A DNA stretch of 64,000 bases from DIGJ01 sp041739345 (GCA_041739345.1 JBGSNZ010000021.1:310001-374000); one strand, 5' to 3'; shown: positions 8,346 through 17,482, numbered from the stretch's first letter. A program made the numbers and translations. The notes: generated by a model from the sequence alone, not told the origin.

Positions 8346-9563
8346 ATGAACAAAATTGGAATTATGGGTGGCACCTTTAACCCAATTCATAATGGACACC
8401 TAGCAATCGCGAAGGCAGCGTACGAACAATTTTCCCTAGAAAAAGTGTTGTTTCTTCCTAGTAAAAAACCGCCACATAAAAGAAATCGGAAAATTGCGCA
8501 AGATAAAGAACGAATGGATATGGTAAAATTGGCGATTGAGCCTTATCCATTTTTTGTGTTTTCTGAAATTGAAATGGAACGAGAAGGATATTCATATACC
8601 TCAGATACATTGGAAACCTTAAAAACAAAGTATCCCGAGTATGAACTTTGCTTTATTATAGGAGCTGATTCCTTACATTATATTGAGGATTGGCATGAAA
8701 CGCAAAAAATATTTGATCTTTCCCGTATCCTATGTGCGCCTAGATACCCAAATACAAAGAGGGAAGATTATCAGTGTCGTGAAGAACTAAAAGTTAAGTT
8801 TAAGGCAAATATAGATTTCATTGATATGGAACCAGTAAATATTTCATCTCATGAAATATTACTGCATCTACGCACAGGTAAAGAGGTTAGGAACCAAATG
8901 CCAGAAACAGTATATGACTATATTAAAGAACATCATTTATATCATGCGCTGGAAAACGAAAGAATGGAAAGTCCATTCGACTTGGAAGAATTACAGGAAA
9001 TATTAGAAAAAGAATTACCAAAAAAGCGCTACCTTCATACATTGGGTGTTTCTGACACCGCAGCCTGTCTTAGTATGAGATATGGTGAAGATATGAAGAG
9101 AGCAAGGCTTGCCGGATTACTCCATGACTGTGCAAAATGCCTTTCGGATGAGGAAATCTATCGTCGCTGCCTCGAATTTGGCATTGAAGTATCAGAAACA
9201 GAAAAAAGACAGCCATTTTTATTACATGGTAAACTGGGTGCTTTTTATGCAAAAACGAGATTTGGAATTAGTGATGAAGATATTATAATGGCAATTACCT
9301 ATCACACAACGGGGCGGCCAGTAATGAGTTTGTTGGAAAAAATAGTTTTTATTGCAGATTACATGGAACCGGGAAGAAAAGATATTCCGGGACTTTTAGA
9401 AATACGAGAAACTGTGTTTGAAGATTTAGATAAAGCAATTTATCTGACTTTAAAAAATACGTTAACATACCTGGAGTCTCAAAATAATGGTAAAAATGAA
9501 ATTGATAGAATGACAATAAATGCTTATAATTATTATAAAGATCAAGTAGAAAGGGGTAATTAA
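8346..9563 (+). CDS. nadD-yqeK: Fused NaMN adenylyltransferase (NadD) and YqeK phosphohydrolase
   Basis: A 405-residue two-domain protein. Residues 1-200 are NadD: GGTFNPIHNGH is the nucleotidyltransferase (T/H)xGH motif and SSHEI the C-terminal SSTxxR-like motif; it makes deamido-NAD from nicotinate mononucleotide and ATP. Residues 215-405 are YqeK, an HD-domain hydrolase (HTLGVSDTA, LLHDCAK) that cleaves Ap4A symmetrically. In Bacillus the two are separate adjacent genes; here the join is in frame with no stop. rsfS starts 4 nt later. Confidence 0.93.
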   Translation: MNKIGIMGGTFNPIHNGHLAIAKAAYEQFSLEKVLFLPSKKPPHKRNRKIAQDKERMDMVKLAIEPYPFFVFSEIEMEREGYSYTSDTLETLKTKYPEYELCFIIGADSLHYIEDWHETQKIFDLSRILCAPRYPNTKREDYQCREELKVKFKANIDFIDMEPVNISSHEILLHLRTGKEVRNQMPETVYDYIKEHHLYHALENERMESPFDLEELQEILEKELPKKRYLHTLGVSDTAACLSMRYGEDMKRARLAGLLHDCAKCLSDEEIYRRCLEFGIEVSETEKRQPFLLHGKLGAFYAKTRFGISDEDIIMAITYHTTGRPVMSLLEKIVFIADYMEPGRKDIPGLLEIRETVFEDLDKAIYLTLKNTLTYLESQNNGKNEIDRMTINAYNYYKDQVERGN

Positions 9564-9566
9564 GCG

Positions 9567-9917
9567 ATGAAACAATCAATGGATATGGCTAAAATTGCAT
9601 ATGAAGCACTTGAAAACAAAAAAGGAGAGGATGTACAGATTATCGAAATAAAAGATATTTCGATAATTGCAGATTATTTAATTATTGCAAACGGTACGAA
9701 CACTTCTCAGGTACAGGCACTTGCTGATAGTGTGGAAGAGTCTTTATCAAAACTAGGATATGAACCAAGAGCAATCGAAGGAAGTCGTAATTCAAGTTGG
9801 ATTTTAATGGATTATAATGATATTATTGTTCATGTATTTTCCAAAGAAGATCGTCTATTCTATGACTTAGAGAGAATATGGAGAGACGGAAAACGTATTA
9901 GCATAGAAAGTTTATAG
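9567..9917 (+). CDS. rsfS: Ribosome silencing factor RsfS
   Basis: A 116-residue RsfS/Iojap protein. Conserved segments are DYLIIANGTNTSQVQALADS and SSWILMDYNDIIVHVF. RsfS binds L14 and blocks 30S-50S joining during starvation. It starts with a short spacing after nadD-yqeK and ends the operon at a bidirectional terminator. Length is normal for the family. Confidence 0.95.
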   Translation: MKQSMDMAKIAYEALENKKGEDVQIIEIKDISIIADYLIIANGTNTSQVQALADSVEESLSKLGYEPRAIEGSRNSSWILMDYNDIIVHVFSKEDRLFYDLERIWRDGKRISIESL

Positions 9918-9943
9918 AATATAGAATGGATAGGATATAAAAG

Positions 9944-9985
9944 ATGCCCGTAATCAGACAAAATTGTTTGATTATGGGCATTTTC
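9944..9985. terminator. Bidirectional terminator between rsfS and lexA
   Basis: ATGCCCgTAATCAgACAA pairs with TTGTTTGATTATGGGCAT around a short AAT loop; T tracts follow on both strands. It serves the convergent rsfS (+) and lexA (-). Confidence 0.75.
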
Positions 9986-9994
9986 TGATTTGAA

Positions 9995-10612
9995 CTATTG
10001 ATATTTGCGATACAAGCCTTTTACTTTTCCTAAAATTTGAAGATCATTTACAATAATCGGATCCATGCTATCATTTTCGGGCTGAAGGCGAAAATGTCCA
10101 TTTTCTTTATAAAATGTTTTAACGGTAACAGAATCATCAATCAAAGCAACTATCATTTCTCCATTTCTAGCAGTGGATTGGCGTTCTACAATGATACGAT
10201 CTCCATCCAAAATACCAGCATTAATCATACTTTCACCTTTTACATGCAACATGAAAGCTTCGCCGCGAGGAACATCTTCGGATAGGAGAGGAAAGTATCC
10301 TTCGATATTTTCAACAGCAAGAATCGGCTGACCAGCAGTTACTGTGCCTACAATTGGAATATTAACCATTTCACGTCTTGACATATTAAAATTATCATCA
10401 ACAATTTCGATTGCACGAGGCTTTGTAGGATCTCTTCGTATGTACCCATTTTTCTCAAGTGTTTCTAAATGAGAATGAACAGAAGAGGTAGATCTTAAAT
10501 GAACGGCTTCACAAATTTCCCGAACAGCAGGTGGATATCCCTTATTAATAATTTCGTTCTTTATATATTCCAAAATTTCTTTTTGTTTAATGCTAATTTT
10601 ACCATAACTCAT
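9995..10612 (-). CDS. lexA: SOS repressor LexA
   Basis: A 205-residue LexA. The N-terminal winged helix (residues 1-65, VREICEAVHLRSTSSVHSHL) binds operators. The self-cleavage site Ala-Gly is in TVTAGQP; the catalytic Ser is in GESMINAGI and the Lys in VTVKTF. RecA filaments trigger cleavage and derepression. Its promoter faces that of a yneA-like gene, and LexA boxes fill the shared region, so lexA is probably autoregulated. Confidence 0.96.
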   Translation of the reverse strand: MSYGKISIKQKEILEYIKNEIINKGYPPAVREICEAVHLRSTSSVHSHLETLEKNGYIRRDPTKPRAIEIVDDNFNMSRREMVNIPIVGTVTAGQPILAVENIEGYFPLLSEDVPRGEAFMLHVKGESMINAGILDGDRIIVERQSTARNGEMIVALIDDSVTVKTFYKENGHFRLQPENDSMDPIIVNDLQILGKVKGLYRKYQ

Positions 10613-10646
10613 ATTTTGGAAGCCTCCTTGTTGTTTTCTATTACCG

Positions 10647-10676
10647 ATTATACCATAGTAAAGAAGCCAATGTCAA
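10647..10676 (-). promoter_or_regulatory. lexA promoter
   Basis: On the minus strand TTGACA (10676-10671) and TATAAT (10652-10647) are separated by 18 nt. A perfect 12-bp palindrome, ACGAACGTTCGT (10677-10688), abuts the -35 and may be a compressed operator. Confidence 0.65.
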
Positions 10677-10706
10677 ACGAACGTTCGTAAAAACAAACAA
10701 ATATTC

Positions 10707-10780
10707 CGAACATAAATTCGATTTAACTATTGACAAAAGAATGTATGTTCGATATAATTCAAATATAAAACAAATGTTCG
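10707..10780. promoter_or_regulatory. LexA operator cluster
   Basis: Three 14-mers each match the Gram-positive LexA box CGAACRNRYGTTYG at 12 of 14 positions: CGAACATAAATTCG (10707-10720), AGAATGTATGTTCG (10738-10751) and AAAACAAATGTTCG (10767-10780). The middle box lies inside the -35/-10 spacer of the yneA-like promoter and the last lies at its transcription start region. Confidence 0.75.
10730..10758 (+). promoter_or_regulatory. Promoter of yneA-like gene
   Basis: Consensus TTGACA (10730-10735), 17-nt spacer holding a LexA box, consensus TATAAT (10753-10758). A strong promoter that LexA would shut fully. Confidence 0.8.
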
Positions 10781-10803
10781 ATTGATATGTAGGAGGTTTT
10801 ATT

Positions 10804-11103
10804 ATGAATCACAAAAGAATTTATATTGCGCTTGTTACATTTTTTATGAGTACAGTTATTATTTTTATATGTTTTAGTATAAAGCCAGCAAAAGCATCCG
10901 ATGGTATTTATCGTGAAAAATGCGTTGCAACTGTGCAAGTGGAAGAAGGCGATACTATTTGGAGTATTGCAAGTCAGTATTATACTACCGATTATAACAA
11001 TATTAATGACTTAATAAGTGAAATAAAAAAAAGTAATCATATAGATGATAATGTATTCATTGGTCAACATATTATTGTACCGCACTATAAAGAGATTTCC
11101 TGA
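10804..11103 (+). CDS. yneA: YneA-like SOS cell-division suppressor with LysM
   Basis: A 99-residue protein with an N-terminal membrane segment or signal (residues 8-27, LVTFFMSTVIIFICF) and a single C-terminal LysM domain (about 45-95, VEEGDTIWSIASQYY...VFIGQHIIVP). This layout, divergent from lexA and under LexA boxes, is that of YneA/SosA, which delays division during DNA damage. AGGAGG precedes the ATG by 8 nt. Sequence conservation between YneA proteins is low, so the call rests on position, operators and domain. Confidence 0.8.
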   Translation: MNHKRIYIALVTFFMSTVIIFICFSIKPAKASDGIYREKCVATVQVEEGDTIWSIASQYYTTDYNNINDLISEIKKSNHIDDNVFIGQHIIVPHYKEIS

Positions 11104-11212
11104 TGAATACGACTACATGATCCCATTTCTCCCATTATCTACCTTTTATGACTTTTCAAATAAGAGTTTAATCGTATTAAAGTGACAATATTTCATAAAA
11201 TATGACACATTT

Positions 11213-11241
11213 TTAACACTTTTTACGGATACGATTATGAT
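11213..11241 (+). promoter_or_regulatory. Promoter of cell-wall amidase gene
   Basis: TTAACA (11213-11218), 17-nt spacer, TATGAT (11236-11241), placed 34 nt before the amidase ATG. Confidence 0.5.
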
Positions 11242-11274
11242 AGCGAAATTAGAAGGAATAAAGGGGAGAAAAGA

Positions 11275-13458
11275 ATGCAAAACATCAGAAATTCTAAGAT
11301 ATTTTCATATAAAAAGGTAAATTTAATAATAGGTATTTTTATGATATTGTTTGCCTGTATTTTACCGAGTACAAAAATAAATGCAGCTACTTTAAAAATA
11401 AGATATGGTGGAAAAAACTATTCCTATACGAGTGCTCAGGCGAAAGTTTCTTTGGATGGTAACAAAATCAACTTAGGTGGCACTCCAGGCCTTTTGATTA
11501 ATGACACTTGTATGTTGCCTGCAAAAGATGTTTTTAGCACAGCGCTTGGTGCAGCTTATCAGATTGATGGTACGACCAATCAATTGGTAATTACTCAAAA
11601 TGATATTACACTTATTATGACACTAAATAGTAAAACAGCATACATAAATGGTAAGAAAGTAACTTGTGATGTTGCACCTATGAAGATAAAATTAGTTGAA
11701 GCTGGAAAAACCAAGATATATGTTCCTGCTCGTTTTGTTGCAGATGCTTTGGGGTATTCTTATAATTGGAATTCTACAAGCAAAACCTCAGAAATGAAGA
11801 GACCATTTGTAATAAAATACGATGGGGTTTGGACTGTATATAAAGGAGCACAAGGAAAAGTAAATTTTGATGGAGAAAATATTAAATTAACTGGGATGCC
11901 AAGTGTTGTTCTAGATAGTACAGCTCTTTTAAGAGCGAGTGCAGTTTTTAAATCTAAACTTGGAGCAGATTATGCCTATGATAAAGCAACGAGAACATTA
12001 ACAATTGCTCAAAATGGAACAACGATTGTCATGACAATTAATAGTAAAAAAGCGCTTGTAAATGGAAAAACGAAAACAATGGGAACCGCCGCTAGAGTTA
12101 TATACAACCAAGAAACAAAAAAGAATTATATAATGGTTCCAGGCCATTTCGTAGCCACAAATTTGGGCTATGAATACAAGTGGAATGCTTCAACAAAGAC
12201 GTCCCTAATTACCACCGGTAAAAAAGTATATTTAGCGCAGAACTTTTCTGAGAGTATGGATGGACAAGCAAGTTTAGTTTCGCTGGAAGCTTCATGCACA
12301 GATAAAACAGATATTCTTACGCTGACAGGAAATGAAAAACTTGAAATTGCAGAAATGCAAGTGGATAGTGAAAATATTCAATTAACCATTAGCAATGTAA
12401 ATAGTAATATTGAAGAACTTTTAAAAAGTATAACGGATAGTTATTATTTTAAAGGGATAACATTAAAAGGCGAAAATAACACAATTGTTATCAATGTAAA
12501 TAAAGAAACAGAATGTAATTATTATACTTCTAATTCAGGAAAGGTATTTAAATTAGTACTTTGTGAGAATGCAAATGTAGATATTGATAAGAGTGGATTT
12601 CAATTAAAATTTGCAATGCCAGAAGGACTTGATTACGATTCAATAAAAACGGAAGACCGTTATTATGAAAATAAGTTTATTATTTATCTTTCCGGTGATT
12701 ATACAGACGATTTTAATACAAATCAAATTAAATACAGCAACACAGTAGTTAAAAATATTGATGTAACGGTAACGAACGCAGGGAATACAGCGATTACGGT
12801 GCATACGAATTCTTTAAAAGGATTTAAACTTAATAATTGTGGCGATTATGTCGGTGTGAATATTGCAAATCCAAGTAGTATTTACGATAAAATAATCGTG
12901 CTTGATGCAGGTCATGGTGGAAAAGATAATGGAACATCCAGTAAAGGTACCAAAGAAAAAGATCTTAACTTAACCATTATCTATGAACTAGCAAAAGAAT
13001 ATTTTGATGGTAAGGATTCCGATATCAAAGCATATTGGACAAGGCATAATGACACATTTATTACTTTAGATCAAAGAGCTGCTTTTGCAAGTGAAATTGG
13101 TGCAGATGTTTTTGTTAGTTTGCATATGAATTCAGCAACAGCAACAGCAAGTGGTCTTGAAGTTTTCTATTCAAAAGATAATAACAGTAAAATGGGATCC
13201 CTAACGAGTCAAAAAATGGCAACACTTTTTTATAATCATTTAATCGATGATTTGGGTATGGGTAAGCGTGGCGTAAAATCAGCTGGTTTTGTCGTTATAA
13301 AGAAGAATACGGTCCCATCTATTTTAATTGAACTAGGATTTTTATCCAATGTAGGTGATTATAAAAAACTTACAGATCCTGATTTTCAGGATTTTGCAGC
13401 GCAATCAATCTATGATTCAGCGGTCGCCTTATTTGATGCTTATCCTACTGGGCGATAG
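11275..13458 (+). CDS. Secreted N-acetylmuramoyl-L-alanine amidase with stalk domains
   Basis: A 727-residue exported enzyme. A signal peptide (residues 15-38, IIGIFMILFACILPS) is followed by two copies of a copper-amine-oxidase-N-like stalk domain (about 45-175 and 180-315; both contain VNGK and Y.WN.(S/T)TKTS). A beta-rich middle region (about 320-530) follows. The C-terminal Amidase_3 domain (about 535-727) has the zinc residues in VLDAGHGGKDNG, the Glu of KEKDLNL, HMNSA, and the catalytic Glu in ILIELGFLSN. It cuts the sugar-peptide bond of peptidoglycan. GGGGAG precedes the start. Confidence 0.92.
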   Translation: MQNIRNSKIFSYKKVNLIIGIFMILFACILPSTKINAATLKIRYGGKNYSYTSAQAKVSLDGNKINLGGTPGLLINDTCMLPAKDVFSTALGAAYQIDGTTNQLVITQNDITLIMTLNSKTAYINGKKVTCDVAPMKIKLVEAGKTKIYVPARFVADALGYSYNWNSTSKTSEMKRPFVIKYDGVWTVYKGAQGKVNFDGENIKLTGMPSVVLDSTALLRASAVFKSKLGADYAYDKATRTLTIAQNGTTIVMTINSKKALVNGKTKTMGTAARVIYNQETKKNYIMVPGHFVATNLGYEYKWNASTKTSLITTGKKVYLAQNFSESMDGQASLVSLEASCTDKTDILTLTGNEKLEIAEMQVDSENIQLTISNVNSNIEELLKSITDSYYFKGITLKGENNTIVINVNKETECNYYTSNSGKVFKLVLCENANVDIDKSGFQLKFAMPEGLDYDSIKTEDRYYENKFIIYLSGDYTDDFNTNQIKYSNTVVKNIDVTVTNAGNTAITVHTNSLKGFKLNNCGDYVGVNIANPSSIYDKIIVLDAGHGGKDNGTSSKGTKEKDLNLTIIYELAKEYFDGKDSDIKAYWTRHNDTFITLDQRAAFASEIGADVFVSLHMNSATATASGLEVFYSKDNNSKMGSLTSQKMATLFYNHLIDDLGMGKRGVKSAGFVVIKKNTVPSILIELGFLSNVGDYKKLTDPDFQDFAAQSIYDSAVALFDAYPTGR

Positions 13459-13497
13459 AAGACCAAACATTGATTACGTAAAGAAGAGGGGAAAAGA

Positions 13498-15552
13498 ATG
13501 GGAAAATTAAAGAAAAATAAATGGTTTGTATGGATAGCCATGATATGTTTATCTATACTGTTTGATACTTCATTGTCTTTTGCAGCTACGAAAGATAAAA
13601 CTCCACCAAAGATTACTGAAACGTTGAATATAACGGAATACACCAATAAATCAGTAAAGATTACAATTAAGGTAACCGATAAGTCCTCAATTAAATCAGT
13701 AAAATGGGCGAGCGGGGCAAAAAAAATTAGTTACTTTAAAAATTCTGGCAAAGTATTAAAATTAGACTCCAAGAACACCGTGTCTGTGACGGTAAAGAAA
13801 AATGCTACTTATACTTTTTATGCAAAAGATAAAGCGGGTAATCAGATAAAGAAAAAAGTTATAATTTCAAATATTGATAAGACTGCTCCAGTTGCTTCCA
13901 TATCCTTAAGCACTGAGAAATATACCAATAAGAATGTAACAGTTACAATAAAGTCAGCAGATGATTTATCAGGGGTACAATTGGTAAAATACCTTTATGG
14001 CGAAAAAGTTGCATCTGATTTTTTGAACGATGGTACGGTGATATCAGTTACAAATACCGGTGTTTCTAAATTTAAGGCGACTAAAAGTGGTACATATAGT
14101 ATTTATTTCTGTGATAAGGCAGGCAATGAAATGGTTTCCTCAGTCGTAGTTAAGAATATTGATAAGACTAAGCCAACCGTTAGTGCAACCTATTCGGTTA
14201 TGAATCAGAAAGCAGCCGTAGTGCTTAAAGCTACGGATGATAATTCTGGTATTAAAAGTGCAAAATATTTAAAAGGAAGTTACACCACTGAATCTGAAAA
14301 ATGGGCTGAAAGTGGAAATGAGATTGCTAACCTTACTGATTTTGAAGTCGGTGCAGCGGGTAAATACTCTATTTTAGTAGAGGATAATGCAGGAAATAAA
14401 GAAGTTAGCATAATTCAAATTACAATGGAGTTTCGAGCTGCATGGATTTCGTATTTAGAGTTTATTAAATCAAAGAATTATACAGAAGCAGAATTTAAAG
14501 CATATATTGATGCGATGTTTGATAATTGTGTTTCTATGAATATGAATGCAGTTGTAGTGCAAATTCGACCTTTTGGTGATGCGATGTATAAATCGGATTA
14601 TTTTCCTTGGTCCTATTATGCATCTGGAGAGCAAGGAAAAGCGTTATCCTATGATCCTTTGGAATATATGATAGATTCGGCTCATTCAAGAAATCTAGAA
14701 TTTCATGCGTGGATTAATCCATATCGCATAACTTTAGGTAATACGGATATCACAACCTTGTCTACGGATAATCCAGCGAGGATTTGGCGTGAAAACTCTG
14801 CTACCAAGAGAAATGTACTCACCTATGGGAAAAATATATATTATAATCCAGCAATTACAGAAGTACAAGACCTCATTGTAAAAGGTGTAAAAGAAGTTGT
14901 AAAAAATTATGATGTAGATGGTATTCATTTTGATGATTATTTTTACCCTAATTTAGGTACGAAGTACACTTCAAACTTTGATGCCACGGAATATAAAGCT
15001 TATGTAAGTGAGTGTGAAGCTTCCGGTTCAACAGCAAAAACGATTGTTGAATGGCGACGAGGTAATGTAAATAACCTTGTCAAGAAAACATATAAGGCCA
15101 TTCATCAAATAGATAATGATTGTGTATTTGGTATTAGTCCGGCAGGAAACATAAGTAATCTACTTTCTAAATCTAGTTACTATGTAGATATCGCAACATG
15201 GATGTCATCTTCTAATTATGTAGATTATATTTGCCCTCAGATATATTGGTCCTTTGATCACAAGACAGCACCTTACAAGACTGTGTTAAATAATTGGATC
15301 AAGTTAAAAACAAGTGACACCGTTAATCTTTATGTAGGTTTGGCTGTTTATCGTGCGGGTATTTCAGAAAAAACAGCTGTTAATACTTATGGAGATATTG
15401 AATGGTCACAGTCAAATACAGTCTTAAAGCGCCAGGTATTATATGGTAGAAATACTGGAATGGTTGATGGTTATATGTTATTCCGATATGATTTCATGGT
15501 TGGAAAAACGGCAAAAACAGAAATGGAAAATCTAATTTCTATATTGAATTAG
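13498..15552 (+). CDS. Secreted GH10-like (GHL10/DUF187) protein with Ig-like repeats
   Basis: A 684-residue protein. After a signal peptide (residues 10-30) come three Ig-like/bacterial repeats (about 38-125, 128-225, 228-300), each with a D(K/N)AGN motif near its end. The C-terminal domain (about 305-684) is glycosyl-hydrolase-like: RAAWISYLEF, VVVQIRPFGDAMYKS, FHAWINPYR, VDGIHFDDYFYP and YICPQIYWSF. These match the GHL10 family linked to peptidoglycan or wall glycans. It lies 39 nt after the amidase, likely in one transcript, and ends at a strong terminator. Confidence 0.88.
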   Translation: MGKLKKNKWFVWIAMICLSILFDTSLSFAATKDKTPPKITETLNITEYTNKSVKITIKVTDKSSIKSVKWASGAKKISYFKNSGKVLKLDSKNTVSVTVKKNATYTFYAKDKAGNQIKKKVIISNIDKTAPVASISLSTEKYTNKNVTVTIKSADDLSGVQLVKYLYGEKVASDFLNDGTVISVTNTGVSKFKATKSGTYSIYFCDKAGNEMVSSVVVKNIDKTKPTVSATYSVMNQKAAVVLKATDDNSGIKSAKYLKGSYTTESEKWAESGNEIANLTDFEVGAAGKYSILVEDNAGNKEVSIIQITMEFRAAWISYLEFIKSKNYTEAEFKAYIDAMFDNCVSMNMNAVVVQIRPFGDAMYKSDYFPWSYYASGEQGKALSYDPLEYMIDSAHSRNLEFHAWINPYRITLGNTDITTLSTDNPARIWRENSATKRNVLTYGKNIYYNPAITEVQDLIVKGVKEVVKNYDVDGIHFDDYFYPNLGTKYTSNFDATEYKAYVSECEASGSTAKTIVEWRRGNVNNLVKKTYKAIHQIDNDCVFGISPAGNISNLLSKSSYYVDIATWMSSSNYVDYICPQIYWSFDHKTAPYKTVLNNWIKLKTSDTVNLYVGLAVYRAGISEKTAVNTYGDIEWSQSNTVLKRQVLYGRNTGMVDGYMLFRYDFMVGKTAKTEMENLISILN

Positions 15553-15565
15553 ACATAATAATTAT

Positions 15566-15616
15566 AAACAAACCAAGGGTAAAGATTTTAAAAGCTTTAT
15601 GTTTGGTTTGTTTTTT
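15566..15616 (+). terminator. Intrinsic terminator after GHL10 gene
   Basis: Eleven-base perfect arms (AAACAAACCAA / TTGGTTTGTTT) with the T tract built into the 3' arm. Confidence 0.75.
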
Positions 15617-15662
15617 CTGTTCTTGATATTTTGTAACTCTAGTCTATAATTAATATTACAAC

Positions 15663-15775
15663 CAAAAGAGCTTTGAAAGAGCATCGAAAGTGCTTCAAAA
15701 GAGCTTCAAAAAGTGATTCAAAAGTGCTTCAATACTGCTTCAATAAGATTCACTGAGTTTCAATAAATGAGTTTA
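15663..15775 (+). repeat. Degenerate 11-bp direct repeats, about nine units
   Basis: Head-to-tail imperfect copies of AAAAGTGCTTC run from 15663 to about 15775; the central units (15690-15735) are the best kept. They lie upstream of a TATAAT (15784-15789) that probably serves the gene at 15810. The period is close to one DNA turn, so the units face one side of the helix. Confidence 0.75.
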
Positions 15776-15809
15776 ATAAGTATTATAATCGAATGAGAGG
15801 ATTGAGAAA

Positions 15810-16094
15810 ATGCAAATGTTTGATAAAGATCATTTTATGTCTTTAAATATATTAAAAAAAGAAGTCTACTCTGGAAGTATGAAGGGAATGCGTTATCGGT
15901 TGGAAAAAGTAGGAGAGAAGCCAGAGTTGAAAATACTAGTACATATATGGCCAGAACCCTTGTGCTTTGTTAAGACGTCAGAGGAGAAAAAAATAAGTAA
16001 AGAATTTGAATTTAGCGAGGATGGAAAAAATCAGGTTGTTGCATGGCTCAATGAAGAATATGAAGCAAAGAAAGATTTGTGGCAGAGGGCGTAA
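15810..16094 (+). CDS. Unknown 94-aa soluble protein
   Basis: A small protein without signal or membrane segment. I do not recognise the family. The pattern is beta-rich at first (YRLEKVGEKPELKILVHIWPEP) with a helical, charged C-terminus (WLNEEYEAKKDLWQRA). It has a ribosome site (GAGAGGATTG) and a TATAAT 21 nt upstream, and its promoter region carries the 11-bp repeats, so its expression may be specially controlled. Monocistronic. Confidence 0.7.
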   Translation: MQMFDKDHFMSLNILKKEVYSGSMKGMRYRLEKVGEKPELKILVHIWPEPLCFVKTSEEKKISKEFEFSEDGKNQVVAWLNEEYEAKKDLWQRA

Positions 16095-16164
16095 ATGTGA
16101 AATCGAAAAATGCTAGCACACTCCCTTATTTTGAGTGCCGTAAAAGCGGCAGTTTGGAGCAATT

Positions 16165-16827
16165 ATGAATAGTAACTCTAAAAATAATATTAATCTTTAC
16201 TATGAGAAAATGGGAATAGGAACTCCTTTGATTATGATTCATGGTAACGGAGAAAATCATGAAATATTTAAAGAAGCAATAGAAATTCTTAAAAAGAAAT
16301 TTACGGTTTATGCCATTGATCTACGTGGCCATGGAAAAAGCTCACCTGTAAATGAATATCATTACTTGGAAATGGCGAATGATATATATGAATTTATTAA
16401 ATTAAAACAAATTGAAAAACCTATTTTTTATGGATTTAGTGATGGTGGGATTCTAGGGCTTCTTTTAGCAAGCCAGTATCCACAATTATTTGATTCACTT
16501 ATAATTAGTGGGGCAAATCTAAATCCAAGAGGTCTTAAAAAAAGATGGTATTATCTCTTTCAAATACTATATTTTTTTCATAAGGATCCAAAGTTTAAAA
16601 TGATGCTTACAGAACCAAACATTTCAGTAAAAGAATTAAATAAAATAAGCGTAAAAACCTTAGTTTTGGCCGGAAAAAAAGATATGATAGCACAAGAACA
16701 TACAACGTTTATTGCAGATTCGATTAAGAATAGTAAACTAAAAATATTAGATGCAGAGGGTCATGGAAGTTACATTGTGCATAGTAAAAAGATAGCTTAT
16801 GAAATTTTCAACTTTATCTCTTTATAA
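16165..16827 (+). CDS. Alpha/beta-fold hydrolase
   Basis: A 220-residue hydrolase. The nucleophile elbow is GFSDGG near residue 92, the oxyanion HG motif is MIHGNGENHE near residue 24, the acid is likely Asp in AGKKDMIA, and the catalytic His is in AEGHGSY. No signal peptide. Esterase- or thioesterase-like; the substrate cannot be told. A weak GGAGC ribosome site precedes the ATG. It stands alone, 70 nt after the unknown 94-residue gene. Confidence 0.85.
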   Translation: MNSNSKNNINLYYEKMGIGTPLIMIHGNGENHEIFKEAIEILKKKFTVYAIDLRGHGKSSPVNEYHYLEMANDIYEFIKLKQIEKPIFYGFSDGGILGLLLASQYPQLFDSLIISGANLNPRGLKKRWYYLFQILYFFHKDPKFKMMLTEPNISVKELNKISVKTLVLAGKKDMIAQEHTTFIADSIKNSKLKILDAEGHGSYIVHSKKIAYEIFNFISL

Positions 16828-16937
16828 TATAAAATATTTAATTTTAAAAATCAGAAAATATTTTACAATAAAGTGAAATTATACATTATAATAAAAGAGT
16901 ATTAAGCGAAAAAATATTCGAAAGGACTGTGATTTGT

Positions 16938-17354
16938 ATGGAAAAAACACTTGTTATTATTAAACCAGAAGCTGTTGCTAAAAAGTTAGTAGGTAAAATT
17001 ATTTCTATTTATGAGGATAATCACTTGGAAATTATTCATGCGCACAGAGTTTTGCCTACGAAAGAAGTATTATCGAAACACTATGAAGATCATAAAGGAA
17101 AAGAGTTTTATGATGCGCTTATTGATTTCATGTCATCTTCTGAAGTAATGGTCTTAATACTTGAAGGTGAAAATGTAGTTAGTATTGTAAGGGAAATCAA
17201 TGGATCGACAAATCCTTTAAAAGCGCAACCTGGATCAATACGCTTTATGTTTGGAGAAACGGTACAAAGAAATGCAGTACATGGTTCCGAATCAATTGAA
17301 GTAGCAAAGAAAGAAATTGAGATTTGGAGAGAGTTAATAAAGTTCGAAAATTAA
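16938..17354 (+). CDS. ndk: Nucleoside diphosphate kinase
   Basis: A 138-residue NDK. KTLVIIKPEAVAK is the family N-terminus, STNPLKAQPGSIR the nucleotide-binding loop, and RNAVHGSESIE holds the phosphorylated His. It exchanges gamma-phosphates between NTPs and NDPs. The ATG at 16938 fits AAAGGA at 16921-16926; an in-frame GTG at 16929 is too close to that site. A possible TTTACA/TATAAT pair (19-nt spacer) lies at 16862-16892. A hairpin terminator follows. Confidence 0.95.
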   Translation: MEKTLVIIKPEAVAKKLVGKIISIYEDNHLEIIHAHRVLPTKEVLSKHYEDHKGKEFYDALIDFMSSSEVMVLILEGENVVSIVREINGSTNPLKAQPGSIRFMFGETVQRNAVHGSESIEVAKKEIEIWRELIKFEN

Positions 17355-17363
17355 ATTAATAGG

Positions 17364-17431
17364 TAATAAATCTACTTACCTTTAAAACCTTAAGCTATTA
17401 AAATATAGGTTTTTAAGGTAAGTATTTATTA
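17364..17431 (+). terminator. Terminator after ndk
   Basis: Long imperfect hairpin: ACTTACCTTtAAAACCT (from 17374) pairs with AGGTTTTTAAGGTAAGT (17407-17423), with outer AATAAAT/TATTTATT continuing the stem. Confidence 0.7.
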
Positions 17432-17482
17432 TTTAGAAGCTGGAGTACTAAGAGAAAACGGCTGAAATCATTGGAAAACATA

